Shown here one piece after another: positions 24,001 to 29,716 of a stretch of 64,000 nucleotides of DNA. A program made the translations under genes and the position numbers. This DNA comes from Symsagittifera roscoffensis (Eukaryota; Xenacoelomorpha; Acoela; Convolutidae): assembly GCF_963678635.1 (NCBI RefSeq), contig NC_087070.1, positions 51,628,514 through 51,692,513 on the forward strand. The letters are read 5' to 3'. Position 1 is the first letter of the stretch. Every line of letters begins with the position of its first letter. The notes beneath the pieces were generated by a model. The model was not told where the DNA came from. It ran no database searches and saw nothing but the letters and a program-made list of their open reading frames with translations.

Positions 24001-27000
24001 CTTTAATATTGTTTGGGTTATTTTGTCAAATTGGGTTATTTTCATCAAGACATCAAACATTTTTCTGGAACTTCAAATAGCTTTTTGGGCATCTAATTTT
24101 TTCTTGGAAATTCAAAATTTGAGATTTTTATTTTAAAAAAATAGTCAGTTTTTTTGTTCACTAATTTTCATTGAATGTTTTCCAACTGTCTGTTTACTAT
24201 GTTTTTATTTTCAAAGTTTGATTTTTTCAAATTATATGAAATCAATTGTTCGCTCCAATCATCTCTACTGCATCATTGTATGTGAGATCTTCAAACGCTA
24301 GATTAGACCTTCAATGGTATAAATCCAATCGTTTTTCAGGATATAAAGTTCCTAAGGTGTGGTAATCGATGCGTAGTAGCCTTGCAGGAAGTTTCAGTCC
24401 TGTTCACCGTCTTGGAGGCCTGAGTGGCAATGTTTTACTGAATATTTGGCTAGCTTTTGATTTTTAGCTAACTCATCAAACCGCTATAAGAGAAATCAGA
24501 TGCAGATAATTATTCTTAAGTTTCCAATGTTTTTTAAAAAGTTTTAAAGTTCATACTTTCAAGTCAATGATTTGAAAAAACGCGAATAATATAATAAGAG
24601 TCGATGAACGTAGGTCAGGCTCTTATGTAGGTCGTAATAGTAACTGTGTTAGGGCTCAAAATTTTTTTTTGCGGCTTGACTTTTGATTTCTGCTTAAGTT
24701 CAGCTCATTTCCTTTGTTAAAAAGGGGCTAAAGCCACTATCGAACATCGAAAGCGTAAAGATACCGAAAAACGTGATCAACTTCTAGTTTCGAATATGGA
24801 TTTTTTCAGATTTCCCAGCGAAATAGAAGTTTCACTTATTTATATAGTATTCTCAAATTGGGTTAAAATTATCAAAAGGGTCAAACATAATTTTTTCGGT
24901 AGATTCAAAGAGCCTCCAGGTCATCTATTTTTTCTTGGAAATTCGATCGAAAGTTGTGATATTCAAAAAAAAAAAAGTCAGTGTTTTAGTTCACTTGCGT
25001 TCAGTGATTCTTTTTGCTTCTGTGTGTCGGCTACATTCTAGGTATCTCGCTGCGTAAGCTGCTACGCCCTAATATTGGTAGAAAAAAGTTTTGGTCTAAG
25101 AAAATGTTTTGACATTTTGTCGGTTTTTCGGAAGCTTTTGCCTTTTCTTGAACACTCCCTGCCAAATATGAGCTTAAGCGTTTAATGGAAAGAACAGACT
25201 GTGACTTTTTGCTTCACCACTGGTGTCGCCCCAAATGTCTGTTGAGAAAAGAAAGTAATCGCCCTGAACATATACAATTTTCAAAATGTTGCTCGTTTTT
25301 TTTTGGAAATTTTTTAGCCTTAGTTGCCGCTCAGTCATTGATTTTCCATGTTTATTAAGGCTGTTTATGAGAATCATCAGACAAAATGTGTAAAATTTTT
25401 GTAGATACAGTTTTTTTTATTTTTTTTTTCAAGTATTTTTTTTTCAGCTTCTGATGTTTCTAAAGTTTGCTTCAAAAATTGCTTCTTTCATTCAAAATAT
25501 GTTAATGCTATGTTTTAAATTGTATTGCAAGTGTTGCGAAGCTACGTTTTTTCTTTCTGTCTAATTGGCCGATTGACAGTTGTATAGTGACGGTCTATTC
25601 ATGTAATAGTCCAACAATTTTTCTTGTAATATTGTTATGTTTAATGTTTGTTCACTCAGGCGATGGGTATGTACTTCCGATTCAAGGACGAAGTGTTCCA
25701 CAGTGTAATGCGGCCTTACGACCACGTGCCTCTGGAGAAACTGTTCAAGGAATACTTCTCAGAAGAGGCAGTCATGACAGATATCGCGAAGCCAAAGGCA
25801 AGTGTCACAAGTTGATGTAGCATCTGAGAATTGATGTATCATCCGATTTATAATTGTCGAGTTGTTCAAGTTCTTGAACACGTTGGTGAAGTCAGCGAGA
25901 ACCCTGGGAGTAAATGACAAACGCAAACAAGAGTTAAATACGAGAAACATCGAGCAAGCTTAAGTAAAAAACGACAGCCCTGAACAGTAAATGCGTTCAT
26001 GGCTTATGGTGATTCGAAATTCTACGAAACTTTTTGTATCGAGTGCCAGGCGCTAGAGCATGGCGCTTTGCTTACTCAGCATGTCCATCATTGTTATCTT
26101 GTTGTTTATACACCAATTCTGGTATTCGTTGGTGTTCGGCAACAACTTACGTGTAAGCCATCGATTGATTCTTCTGTACATTCAAATTCAATAAAGGCCT
26201 AAAGCGGATTTTTTTGGTTTTCAATACACATCTGTTTGTCAAAAATTTCAATAAATTTAATTTTCAGATAGCAAGGCCCAACGCTGCTTTTGCTTCGTGG
26301 ATCGCATACTTCTTTTTCGATAAGCTAGGGAGATCTCATGCGACCATCCAAGAGAGCATTAATAATAATAATAGCAAAGGCCCACCATACTGAGGCATAT
26401 ATTTACAATCTGCTAAATTCAGCCCAAAAGTGCTTTCATTGAAGAAGCGAAATTGAAATTGTAAGAAGTAACAGAAAGAAAAACCCAGATTAAACAAATA
26501 AAATTGTTATAGCAGGACAACAAAGAGGGCAAAAACAGCTCTATAACGTCTAGATTGATATGTATCATCTGACGACAGAGCAACAAACATAATAATTATG
26601 AAAAGCATATCTGCCAGCATAATAACAAGCATTAAAATATTAAGTAAATGACAAAATAAAAGAACACTAAAACAGAAAAATAAGAAATGTTTCTAATCAG
26701 ATAGTAGCTGAAGATAACAACATTTTGAAAATCAACTCAGTGAAAGGTCTTAAGCGGATTTTGTCAGGGCAACTGTAATTAAAAACAAGACTTCTATCAA
26801 GAATAGTTTGAAAGTATTTCCGAAATTTCTCGCCAGTTTTTGAATTGAACTCGGCTGAGGGTGACGGCCATCATTGGGTATACCTTTTCTAAGCCTAAAA
26901 TTTTCGAATGACATATGCTGCAGCAAGTCAACTTTTTTTGTAAGCTCTAGTTTTTCGCTGAAATCCTTTTATCACACTACGCCGAAAAAACTACCCTAAT

Positions 27001-29716
27001 TGGAAAAAAAAGGTATTTTTTTAAGACGATGGTCGGATCATTCTGTGCTACTTTCACAGTAACCGGATATCCTTGTTTTTTTCCCGCAAAATCAGCTACC
27101 ACAAATATTCATCGGAGAGATTCAAGTGGTATATCATATTAAACCACTTTTAGTTGTGATTCGAAGGACATGAGAAAAAATTCTCCGTGTCGAGAAAAAA
27201 TTTTTGATTTTTAATTCAATTTCGAGCGAAAAACGCGATCGAGTAACGTTCGTCTTATGGAAATTAACCATTTTTATAACTAATTTTAGGATCACAAAAC
27301 TTGTTTTTACTATCCAGAAAACAATTTCGGATGTTTTTTTAGCGCTTATTTGACAATAAAGGTTTTCAAACAAAAATAAAACCATTGTACAAAAAGAAAA
27401 AAAAAATTTTTTTTTTAAATTTTTTGTTTGGTATTCAATTTTTGAAAACAAATTTTTTCGAATATGCCTTATTTCTTAATTCTCTACGCGATCTTATAAT
27501 TCTCGAATCACACCAACCGCTAAAAACGAAACTAATTTGAAAAATAAAAGTTTTAAAATTTTTTTATGAATGTGATCGGATCATTCAGTGTACTTGCACA
27601 GTAACTGGCTATCCTTGTTATCTTTGTATGTGTTGACAAGATTTTCCATTTCTTCAGCAATGACTATTTACGACATTAAACTGTTTCCTTTTTTGTCTAT
27701 CAGACTGTTTGTCCTAGCGATAGTTTCTTACTCCAAAACTACCAAATTGTTTGACTACGTGATCCCGTAAGTAGATTTGACAAGAAACTCCCATATGCCT
27801 CACACGCCAAGGATATAATTTTGTCTGTATATGCTTTCCTCAGACTGATAATACTTAAAAGTTATTCTAGGATTTTGTTGCTGGTAAACCTTGCAACCAT
27901 TAGTTGGCAAATTTTCTCATTACCGTCTATAACTGAAAACTAATGCTACGAACCAGTGTAAAAATGCATTCTGAAAAGCTGCGGACATTTGGTAACAAGG
28001 GACATTTGGTATCGAAATTACCAAATATCCCTTAATTACCAGTGTTTCCAGATGTCGCGTCTTCTCAAAGTCTCAAGTTATAAAATTTAGAAAATTCATA
28101 GTTTTCCCAGCTATCTTTGCCTATTTGTCTGAAACATTTGAAATGCGATTGATTGGTATATAAATGAAATGAAGTCTTCTTGTATTAGGTGCTCATATCC
28201 ACAGTGCTTGGAGACAGAGTGCCACCCGACCTCTTCTTCTTCTCAAATATCAACTCCCCCAACACCTGCCTCACAAAAGACCTCACCCACCAGGGCCAGT
28301 TTCCGCCCACAGACCCCCCACACAAACAACTCATATGGCAGGTAATGATACATTCGAATCTTAAACGCCACTGCTACAAATGCTTGAAAATCGGAATTTA
28401 TCTGATGACTTGGAATCTGAAATTATTGCACCTGTTTCGATTAACATGTTGAAACGTATTATGCTATCGATAAAGTTAAGATTGAAAATTCCTCCTCTAG
28501 ATTGCTTCAAATTTTTAGTTTAAAAAAGCTGCTGTCTGTCTGTTGCATCAAACTCATATTGTCGCTTGTCATTTCAAGGTTTTTCCTCATAACTGTATTT
28601 TGTGTTGGTGTAAGTTTGCTTATTTTCAAACCTACAATTTGCAGATGAGTTTTTCTCTTTAGGTACTCAGGGCAACCTCCGCCGCCCCCACATTCTTCGC
28701 CCCCTGTGGGCGCATGTTGGATGGGGGCTTGATGTGCAACAATCCCACTCTGGATGTGATGACGGAGGTGTTCAGGGTTCACCAGAGTGTCTATGTGAGC
28801 AACGGACACTTTCCGCCCAGAATTGGCTGTGTGGTTTCGTGTGGAACAGGTGAACAGAATAGTTTCTATTGCTGGATGTTGGATTTTTTCCCATTATAGC
28901 CCTACAGCAAGTCATAAATCCCTGAAACAGATTCATCATTTGAGGAAGGGTTTGTATTTCGAATACTGGTTTGATAGGCTGTAATTGGAAACTGCCAAGT
29001 GGAAACTGCCGTATGTAGTTTTTAGTGTCAAAGGCGGATTAAGGTCGGCGAAGTGAGCGATAGAAGTAACTCAAGAAAGCTTTTCTGAGCCAAGGGATAT
29101 AATAACAAAAACAAGAATCTCCTTTCAATGTGTCCTTTGCCCGCCATTCATAAATCCGCTACTAGTTGCTTGTGCTGTAGGTTGAAGATCTTTTGTAGAA
29201 TCTCGAAGTTTTACTGGCCTGCATGTTTTTTATATATACTTGGATGCCGAATTTTCAATGAAGTTTTCTAAAATTGATTCAATAACTATTGATGAAATAA
29301 AATTGGTGAATTAATTTCAATAACTTTTGATGCTATGCTGTGTTTTTTCAGGTTTCGTACCAGTGGAGGCCAAATCTCTCTCGATCTACAAGCCCTCTGG
29401 CATTCTAGACGGAATCCGGTCTGTGTCCAACCTCATCCAACTCACTTCCACCCTTATAGACCAGGCCACAGTAGCCGAGGGCAGACCAGTGGCCCAAGCC
29501 CAGACCTGGTGCCAGATGTGCGATATTCCCTATGTCCGGTTCAACCCACCAATCAGTGTAGACATACCAATGAACGAAACTTCAGACAGTGTCCTCTTGA
29601 AGCTATGTTGGGAGGCGCAGTGTTTCATCAATCGCAACCAGAAGCTGTTTTTTAAAGTGGCCAAATACATTAATTTGTCGAATCATAAAAAGAAAAGATA
29701 TGGACCCATGAAATAA
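1..29716 (+). CDS. PLA2G6: Group VI calcium-independent phospholipase A2 gene, 3' part, 11 exons
   Basis: Enzyme that hydrolyses the sn-2 acyl chain of phospholipids without calcium, acting on cell membranes. Exons inferred from reading frame, splice sites and family similarity: 1-77, 3988-4224, 5337-5546, 9876-10096, 11209-11393, 21879-22019, 22559-22649, 25660-25797, 28189-28341, 28663-28849 and 29352-29716. All phases join, giving about 668 codons in the window. Domain order is ankyrin repeats (exons 1-3), a polar serine-rich linker (exons 4-5), then the patatin domain: glycine-rich DGGGIRG, nucleophile GTSTG, catalytic DGG. The 5' end lies outside the window. Intron 5 carries a BEL/Pao retrotransposon in antisense. 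Intron 8 is GC-AG. Assignment to iPLA2-beta rather than another patatin protein rests on the ankyrin-plus-patatin order and the C-terminal similarity. Confidence 0.9.
78..3987. repeat. Intron 1 of the PLA2G6-like gene: several copies of dispersed repeat family A
   Basis: No coding exon seen. T-rich intron with copies of the family A MITE near 340-660, 725-1050 and 1425-1930. They share a GACTTTTGATTTCT core, a TTTCGAAAATGGAATTTAAT-like block and a CGTTCAT..ACTCTTTTCCAA end. The fold-back element at 3021-3461 is listed separately. Short in-frame stretches here have no family similarity. Confidence 0.6.
3021..3461. repeat. Long inverted repeat (fold-back element), about 220-bp arms
   Basis: The left arm starts CAGCAACTAATTGGACTGAT and the right arm ends with its complement, ATCAGTCCAATTAGTTGCTG. 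The arms stay largely complementary to the centre near 3245, where AACACTAA/TTAGTGTT meet almost without a loop. There is no ORF inside. This fits a fold-back MITE or other hairpin element in intron 1. Confidence 0.85.
3988..4224 (+). CDS. PLA2G6: PLA2G6-like exon 2: ankyrin repeats
   Basis: Acceptor GCGGCAG|GTGAAC, donor AACA|GTAAGT. The 79 codons contain two ankyrin signatures, GKTALHVMSERRN and GNTPLHCAVLTHKS, typical of the N-terminal half of PLA2G6. It is clearly more GC-rich than the surrounding intron. Confidence 0.88.
4590..5095 (+). repeat. Family A MITE copy in PLA2G6-like intron 2
   Basis: Contains the family hallmarks in order: an AAAAGTCGATTTACG start, TTCAGTTCATTTCCTTTGTT, GATCGACTTCTAGTTTCGAA, CAGTTTTCTCAAATT, then the GCGTTCATTGATTCTTTTCC terminus followed by AACTGTCTGATGG. 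About 450-500 bp and non-coding. Confidence 0.6.
5337..5546 (+). CDS. PLA2G6: PLA2G6-like exon 3: last ankyrin repeats
   Basis: Acceptor TTTTCAG|GTTGGG, donor TATGC|GTAAGT. It encodes ALLVFGASVDLVNKEN followed by a segment ending in LLRTLSDIGAKRC, matching the last ankyrin units of the family. Phase 1 at both ends fits exons 2 and 4. Confidence 0.85.
5980..7145 (+). repeat. Composite SINE-like repeat fragments in PLA2G6-like intron 3
   Basis: Two fragments (about 5980-6160 and 6690-7145) carry the block CTAAGTCGCAAATAAAAGTG or its variants. They also carry the block GTCGTGTTCTCGCTAGTGTT followed by GAAGCGCAGCTTCGCCTC. Both blocks recur at 23340, 37870, 47690 and 48290. The long hydrophobic frame 6779-7144 lies inside this repeat and is not a gene. 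Confidence 0.5.
6145..6600 (+). pseudogene. Acidic coding-like fragment with a frameshift, in PLA2G6-like intron 3
   Basis: A Glu/Lys-rich open frame runs from 6145 to a TGA near 6561 (for example EPGDELEELKLEDKTE and NVDKTEQAMEFEE). Just before that stop, another frame continues in the same acidic style from about 6531, with DFPEDDLIFQNSQTQI, to a TGA near 6600. This suggests a one-base indel in a former coding sequence. No start codon opens it, and the splice phases of the host gene do not need it. I do not recognise the family. It may be a retrocopy or a captured exon, since it abuts SINE-like sequence at 5980-6160. Confidence 0.35.
7495..7980 (+). pseudogene. Remnant of a retroelement C-terminus: PHD-like zinc finger plus GIY-YIG-like end
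   Basis: A GC-rich island in AT-rich intron 3. One frame reads a Cys/His motif (WPCVFCKKTV..CCQCLCWAHRA), then RLQEHRRDGSPVGAHLRECG, then NLLTLEALYISGKAPALN and QREEYRQRQLTLRF to a TAA at 7978-7980. The last part resembles the end of GIY-YIG endonuclease domains of Penelope-like and related retroelements. The upstream GIY-YIG core and any reverse transcriptase are absent, and the first residues run into intron-like sequence, so this is a fragment. A host gene exon is unlikely because the frame ends in a stop inside the intron. Confidence 0.5.
7981..9875. other. Rest of PLA2G6-like intron 3: no gene seen
   Basis: AT-rich intron with scattered repeat fragments. One is a tRNA-like stretch near 8985-9055 (TAAATGGTTAAG and a TTTGGATCCC B-box-like motif). 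Another is a segment with GCCGCT...ATTCGAGACA that recurs near 33900-34010. I see no exon with a supported frame. Confidence 0.5.
9876..10096 (+). CDS. PLA2G6: PLA2G6-like exon 4: linker
   Basis: Acceptor TTTTCAG|TGCATT, donor ACGAAG|GTTCCA. It encodes a low-similarity linker with NPDWNPPDLSGQIKEF, ending in a Ser/Lys-rich stretch. Assignment rests on phase (enters 1, leaves 0), strand and position between the ankyrin and catalytic exons. Confidence 0.7.
10345..11045 (+). repeat. Dispersed repeat family B copy, split by a fold-back element
   Basis: Contains AAATCAGGTACCACAAAT, ATATATCATACTAAAACC and CAGTCGTAATTCGAAC. After the fold-back insertion it resumes with GGTCGGAACATTCTGTGCTA and GGCTATCCTTGTTT. 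The same blocks recur around 27000-27630 and 62280-62650. Confidence 0.6.
10688..10941. repeat. Fold-back element nested in family B
   Basis: The left arm has ATGCCAATATCTTTTCCAAT, AATATTTAAGTTCT and GATCTTTTCATCACACCAC. The right arm has GTGGTGTGATGAAAAGATC, AGAACTTAAATATTTTC and ATTGGAAAAGATATGGGCAT, nearly perfect complements. The loop is centred near 10815. No ORF. Confidence 0.8.
11209..11393 (+). CDS. PLA2G6: PLA2G6-like exon 5: Ser/Arg-rich linker
   Basis: Acceptor TTTACAG|ACGGCA, donor CACAG|GTATGT. It encodes a basic, serine-rich segment (KKRGRSVSPEASS, SSRSRSCSPAERN) that could be a phosphorylated disordered linker. It enters in phase 0 and leaves in phase 2, matching exon 6. The BEL/Pao element lies in the following intron. 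Confidence 0.7.
11430..11810 (+). repeat. tRNA-derived SINE
   Basis: Head at 11439-11497 has pol III boxes: A-box-like TAGCACAGTGGTAAGGC and B-box-like GTATTCGATCCCACGCC. It is followed by an unrelated body containing CTGATAGCTCCTCTGCGATT (a match recurs near 62915) and an ATTATTATTAT tail. The acceptor arms do not pair well, so this is not a tRNA gene. Confidence 0.6.
11811..12076. other. Unique intron sequence left of the BEL insertion
   Basis: Part of intron 5 of the PLA2G6-like gene. Ends with the target-site copy AAGGT (12072-12076). No gene seen. Confidence 0.5.
12077..12535 (-). repeat. BEL/Pao LTR, left copy (3' LTR of the element)
   Basis: Read on the - strand it runs TGTTGCAA...GCGAGCATA. 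It is nearly identical to 21362-21818. Differences seen: one C/T change, an A-run length change, one A/T change, and a few bases next to the tRNA-like B box. The integrase ORF ends inside it (12489). Confidence 0.95.
12390..12483 (-). repeat. tRNA-Leu-like sequence inside the left LTR
   Basis: On the - strand it reads TTGGCCAAGCGGACTAAGAC (A-box region), about 50 nt, then GGTTCGAGTCCCCCACCTGC (B box and T arm with a leucine-tRNA-like 3' end). The length suits a class II tRNA with a long variable arm. The 5' acceptor strand pairs only partly, so I call it tRNA-like, not a tRNA gene. Confidence 0.6.
12489..13169 (-). pseudogene. BEL/Pao integrase C-terminal part
   Basis: Follows the TGA in frame. 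It contains PPGAPHHGGSWERLVRSVKR with the catalytic Glu. The C-terminal DUF5641-like segment (FTLKTGDLVWVIEPDSPRGY, YPLARIVKLN) then runs across the polypurine tract into the LTR. Confidence 0.88.
12536..12549 (-). promoter_or_regulatory. BEL/Pao polypurine tract
   Basis: On the - strand TTCAGGGGGGAGGA abuts the 3' LTR. This is the position and composition expected for the plus-strand DNA primer. It overlaps the end of the integrase frame. Confidence 0.8.
13170..14508 (-). pseudogene. BEL/Pao RNase H and integrase N-terminal part
   Basis: Reads KALSIPKLELQAALLATRLR (RNase H end), FMWTDSTTVLQWLN, then the integrase zinc region (HKHFHQGLDYMRSVL..CLTCRKRK). The catalytic core follows with TGVDYFGPLYV (first Asp) and IWSDNGTNFVG (second Asp). 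It ends at an in-frame TGA where most relatives have Trp, then continues in the same frame. Confidence 0.88.
14613..14951 (-). pseudogene. BEL/Pao connection region after an in-frame stop
   Basis: Continues the polyprotein frame directly after the TAA. It reads ARLLLKDIWK-type A17/Pao peptidase and connection sequence (RTVLSFVSSVFDPVGLVAPY). Near 14625-14640 the frame breaks. The RNase H start (QIELHMFGDSSQDVFCAVGF) follows in another frame, down to a stop near 14509. One nonsense change plus one indel. Confidence 0.8.
14952..18836 (-). CDS. BEL/Pao gag-protease-reverse transcriptase polyprotein
   Basis: Long frame of 1294 codons; the genuine part begins about residue 63, where it takes over from the gag ORF. 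Order: coiled-coil EERLK-type helices (to about 130), a long Ser/Pro/Asn-rich region, a DUF1759-like capsid segment (LPEWKLAQFDGNPLNWHEWF, about 480), zinc knuckles CVLCKGSHALWNC and CFACLNGNHSFRQC (about 700-740), and an aspartic protease site VLCDSASTHSWVSSSLV (about 830). Then comes reverse transcriptase (about 1070-1250) with AVSADIEGMFLQV, GARDSPTCANF and EKFYMDDYLDS. The frame ends at an in-frame TAA, after which the same frame continues. The protease DSA in place of DSG is unusual. Confidence 0.92.
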   Translation of the reverse strand: MNLRHFQQPALQGARDLYNKLGLRHPHARTKQMIQQHEYLKTGLRSLISLRIVESLSVYYHKSTVRTMSSSEKRHELALVKRRHEELERQYQVSLRLKEQENRLKFEQSQLELEQLAENHEKQLIEMELKAFELEDSSSEVSEKVAESNLTGVSQPISKVATDRTNNWVDSVSSQAPPDVASAPGLEAFTHVPISSGPTTSALLAHAIHTSNSHNHEHTALSDPGIHSYGHRAMPQFGSASLLPLQASVSFPASVPFPVNNMHSSAHVLPPSAVPLQTMSSNISNGSFAIAQPESLPVPMLPAQPGSGFVSLSPAFAGGGFSSSGVNPTPVCFSAPNCHAAPVQTQHNLPFVPHTVSPNINDYYTSDANLWRLAATTPIVTPAQCCNAGNIFSNVTTIVPSCNTAAPYTSGGTVYFNTPPIHPQHVPHFVNQTNTGYQPVNEDYAPSPAYPNQGCSSDRPLSARELAELLMHSRKDHLPEWKLAQFDGNPLNWHEWFGQFKSTVDSAVLTDDTKLTYLKTLVTGNAKTAIAEFSYSGVMYKDALATLQRKFGQPHAIVGAHLYKLNTFPPLKMHNSENVISFSSAISGLVAVFKSLSFNDDLKSVNLLNQGVSKLPPNLKEAWSMHTVRHNWQRPTLLDFNNWLKEKAEGHERLRLLSSKAKNEEPVKPKTTKVFAANSQVFSKAQDKSKFPPCVLCKGSHALWNCAVFKEKNATQRAKYVAEQKLCFACLNGNHSFRQCSRAKKCPKPECDSTHNVLLHGAERIFPRKENSNVSNKAGTNKSKENTNTSTHAAVSDVHDIESSKGLLPIATLGVTSDVTSLLTLVLCDSASTHSWVSSSLVNRLGLVGEPVNLSISGFNSTTVVETQRVKFTVSSEPNNSDFVFSLCAYVKDNIRIGSKLINIADLQNKYPQLAPIKPIQYTYEDVEVIIGQDYYHAVRPIEFILGDDKNSPCSVRLPIGWVLSGPLPPSGNSTSSCFKCVVEDSSLTDQIKSWYELESYGAFKQVDARSAADKHALSILNAETVHNGEKYIVPMLWIDSNVSLPNNYYSSLAQFKSLERRLSKDPELRERYAETIREDIRKGYVVTVEPHDPRKRSDREWYLPHHPVVNPNKPGKVRRVLNGASKFHGTSLNKSLLVGPDLLQNLIFVLLRFRQHKYAVSADIEGMFLQVGVLARDQISLRFLWREDTHQYTRHIFGARDSPTCANFALQKTATDNMSTYSEAASVVNEKFYMDDYLDSFENVTQAIKTSRDLVSLLKLGGFNLTKFVSNADEITSAMNPEESETSSSPIKE
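18652..19161 (-). CDS. BEL/Pao gag N-terminal ORF
   Basis: 169 residues from ATG. Alpha-helical and charged (KIRKLFETRLNLENELLKG), with a Ser/Thr/Lys-rich end (SRSHKTNDSAARVSENRSK). It overlaps the next long frame, which continues in the same style from about 18650 (TVRTMSSSEKRHELALVKRR). Gag therefore seems split by a frameshift here, either a mutation or a programmed slip. Confidence 0.65.
   Translation of the reverse strand: MKNMDEKFQSKIRKLFETRLNLENELLKGHSLLLEYIENNSRTTKIDNAVYKCKIALEKAVDVNEQLIMLAGKTENPEKIIAQQDLWLKKVTEMNDKVMHEAQSYKMSLEPSSFPAAGITGSKGSLQQTRSETSSRSHKTNDSAARVSENRSKVSNKSKDSRKLECLLS
19246..20022 (-). CDS. Extra 258-aa ORF upstream of gag, SGNH/GDSL-hydrolase-like
   Basis: Same strand as the element and just upstream of gag (84 bp gap). 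An uninterrupted ATG-to-stop frame in an element whose pol is broken. Near residue 48 it reads CMVFILGASSLDHAL, resembling the block I strand of SGNH hydrolases, although the usual GDS is GAS. Near residue 105 is RNDLVIWHDAINNSI, a following strand and loop. A further strand (NICAIVYCRRNG, about residue 140) follows, then a strongly basic tail from about residue 200 (KTRKKRNRLPLKARKAIRNR). I infer an RNA-binding or esterase-like accessory protein. The family call is tentative and no catalytic His is identified. Confidence 0.5.
   Translation of the reverse strand: MSSVEFFHPQVYSVCVVGVQPTYLIFQPHWYLSVTKPSHRSPKCMVFILGASSLDHALRKLPAPSQKRVKDTCFTKPGLSLNFNARDSQKTIQYYLHHYLSHRNDLVIWHDAINNSISRHRSNNNRKLSSEQLVNLLLRYRTNICAIVYCRRNGTEDIEESLVSTGILVLNVVKDFISKRKAKDQVLIEKYKELHQPPSLELKTLLLLRRYSANLNILKTRKKRNRLPLKARKAIRNRLQVEALRRQVPPSCKLMLIY
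20023..21361 (-). repeat. BEL/Pao leader with degenerate and tandem repeats
   Basis: No ORF of note. Between about 20868 and 21260 the motif TCGGCCAA/TTGGCC recurs many times with variable spacers. At 21067-21190 a 57-bp unit (ACACTCGTCGTGTCTCGCGT...) is repeated head to tail, two copies and part of a third. An 85-bp block at 20156-20250 is a diverged copy of 19966-20050. These may serve as packaging or regulatory RNA structure, or be simple expansions. Confidence 0.6.
21341..21358 (-). promoter_or_regulatory. BEL/Pao primer-binding site
   Basis: Three bases inside the 5' LTR the - strand reads TGGCGCCCCACAAGGGA, complementary to a tRNA 3' end that finishes in CCA. The sequence is closest to lysine-tRNA-type primer sites, judged from memory. 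Confidence 0.7.
21362..21818 (-). repeat. BEL/Pao LTR, right copy (5' LTR of the element)
   Basis: Pairs with 12077-12535. Promoter and transcript start of the element should lie here, reading leftward. It is followed directly by the target-site copy AAGGT, and 60 bp later by PLA2G6-like exon 6. Confidence 0.95.
21679..21765 (-). repeat. tRNA-Leu-like sequence inside the right LTR, damaged B box
   Basis: Same sequence as in the left LTR, but the B-box side reads GGTTCGGGTCCTGCCC, with a short deletion. The A-box side is unchanged. Because LTRs are identical at insertion, one LTR has changed since. Confidence 0.55.
21879..22019 (+). CDS. PLA2G6: PLA2G6-like exon 6: patatin glycine-rich loop
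   Basis: Acceptor TTGTACAG|GTTCTC, donor AAACG|GTATAT. It encodes ILCLDGGGIRGLILL, the nucleotide-binding-like and oxyanion-hole glycine motif that opens the patatin domain. The acceptor lies only 61 bp after the right LTR of the BEL element, so the insertion narrowly spared this splice site. Confidence 0.9.
22140..22460 (+). repeat. Old copy of the CAGGGGCGGAT-type hAT-like MITE
   Basis: Diverged sequence similar in order to the copies at 36321 and 43799: GGGTGGAGCTGAAATTTTCTC, AATTCGACCTTTT, GCACTGAAAAGGCCCC, CCCCCGCGCC, GAATCCCTGAGGG. The termini are eroded and I see no clear target duplication. It lies in PLA2G6-like intron 6. Confidence 0.5.
22559..22649 (+). CDS. PLA2G6: PLA2G6-like exon 7: GTSTG nucleophile elbow
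   Basis: Acceptor TTCTAG|ACCTAT, donor CCAAG|GTAGTA. It encodes FDWMAGTSTGGMVAAAL. The Ser in GTSTG is the catalytic nucleophile of the GXSXG lipase motif. Confidence 0.93.
23338..23710 (+). repeat. Composite tRNA-headed SINE in PLA2G6-like intron 7
   Basis: Starts with CTAACTCGCAAATAAAAGTG and continues TTGTGATGAACTAAGCGACC. A tRNA-like core follows (23484-23566: TGGTTGAGTGGTTAGTGCGT, then GGTTCGAGTCCGAGACGTCG). It ends with a block shared with 6060-6150 (TTGTTTGATAAAAAACAG). The boxes are good, but the cloverleaf is broken by extra bases. Confidence 0.65.
23710..25659. repeat. Rest of PLA2G6-like intron 7: family A copies
   Basis: Two copies of family A (about 23940-24200 and 24596-25035). 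Both begin AAGAGTCGATAAACG/AAGAGTCGATGAACG and carry the same internal blocks as those in intron 1. Near 25290-25400 is another recurring segment (CTTAGTTGCCGCTCAGT, also at 33908). No coding exon seen. Confidence 0.55.
25660..25797 (+). CDS. PLA2G6: PLA2G6-like exon 8, ends at a GC donor
   Basis: Acceptor CACTCAG|GCGATG. It encodes MYFRFKDEVFHSVMRPYD through VMTDIAKPK. Protein similarity and phase 0 place the junction after KPK, so the donor is AAG|GCAAGT, a near-ideal GC-AG 5' splice site. Reading on without splicing leaves the conserved frame. Confidence 0.88.
25798..28188. other. PLA2G6-like intron 8: GC-AG intron, repeats only
   Basis: Begins GCAAGT. Contains a possible LINE 3' scrap at 26270-26375 (one frame reads AAFASWIAYFFFDKLGRSHA, then an AATAATAATAATAG run). 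Family B copies lie at about 26940-27220 and 27480-27620. A short inverted repeat near 27990-28040 pairs GGGACATTTGGTA with TACCAAATATCCC. No exon supported. Confidence 0.5.
28189..28341 (+). CDS. PLA2G6: PLA2G6-like exon 9
   Basis: Acceptor GTATTAG|GTGCTC, donor TGGCAG|GTAATG; 51 codons in phase 0. It encodes VLISTVLGDRVPPDLFFFSN and a proline-rich stretch ending in LIWQ. This corresponds to the family segment between the nucleophile and the catalytic Asp. Confidence 0.88.
28663..28849 (+). CDS. PLA2G6: PLA2G6-like exon 10: catalytic Asp
   Basis: Acceptor CTCTTTAG|GTACTC, donor GAACAG|GTGAAC. It encodes ATSAAPTFFAPCGRMLDGGL followed by NNPTLDVMTEV. The Asp of DGG completes the Ser-Asp dyad. 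Confidence 0.93.
29352..29716 (+). CDS. PLA2G6: PLA2G6-like exon 11: C-terminus and stop
   Basis: Acceptor TTTTTCAG|GTTTCG. It encodes the family C-terminus, with AQAQTWCQMCDIPYVRFNPP and NETSDSVLLKLCWEAQCFI, ending KKKRYGPMK and TAA. An AATAAA overlaps the stop (29712-29717), so a very short 3' UTR is possible. Confidence 0.92.

Noticed and set aside
26270..26375. An additional PLA2G6-like exon after TTTTCAG at 26268
   Set aside because: Exons 8 and 9 join in phase and by homology without it; the stretch looks like a LINE 3' end with an AAT tail.
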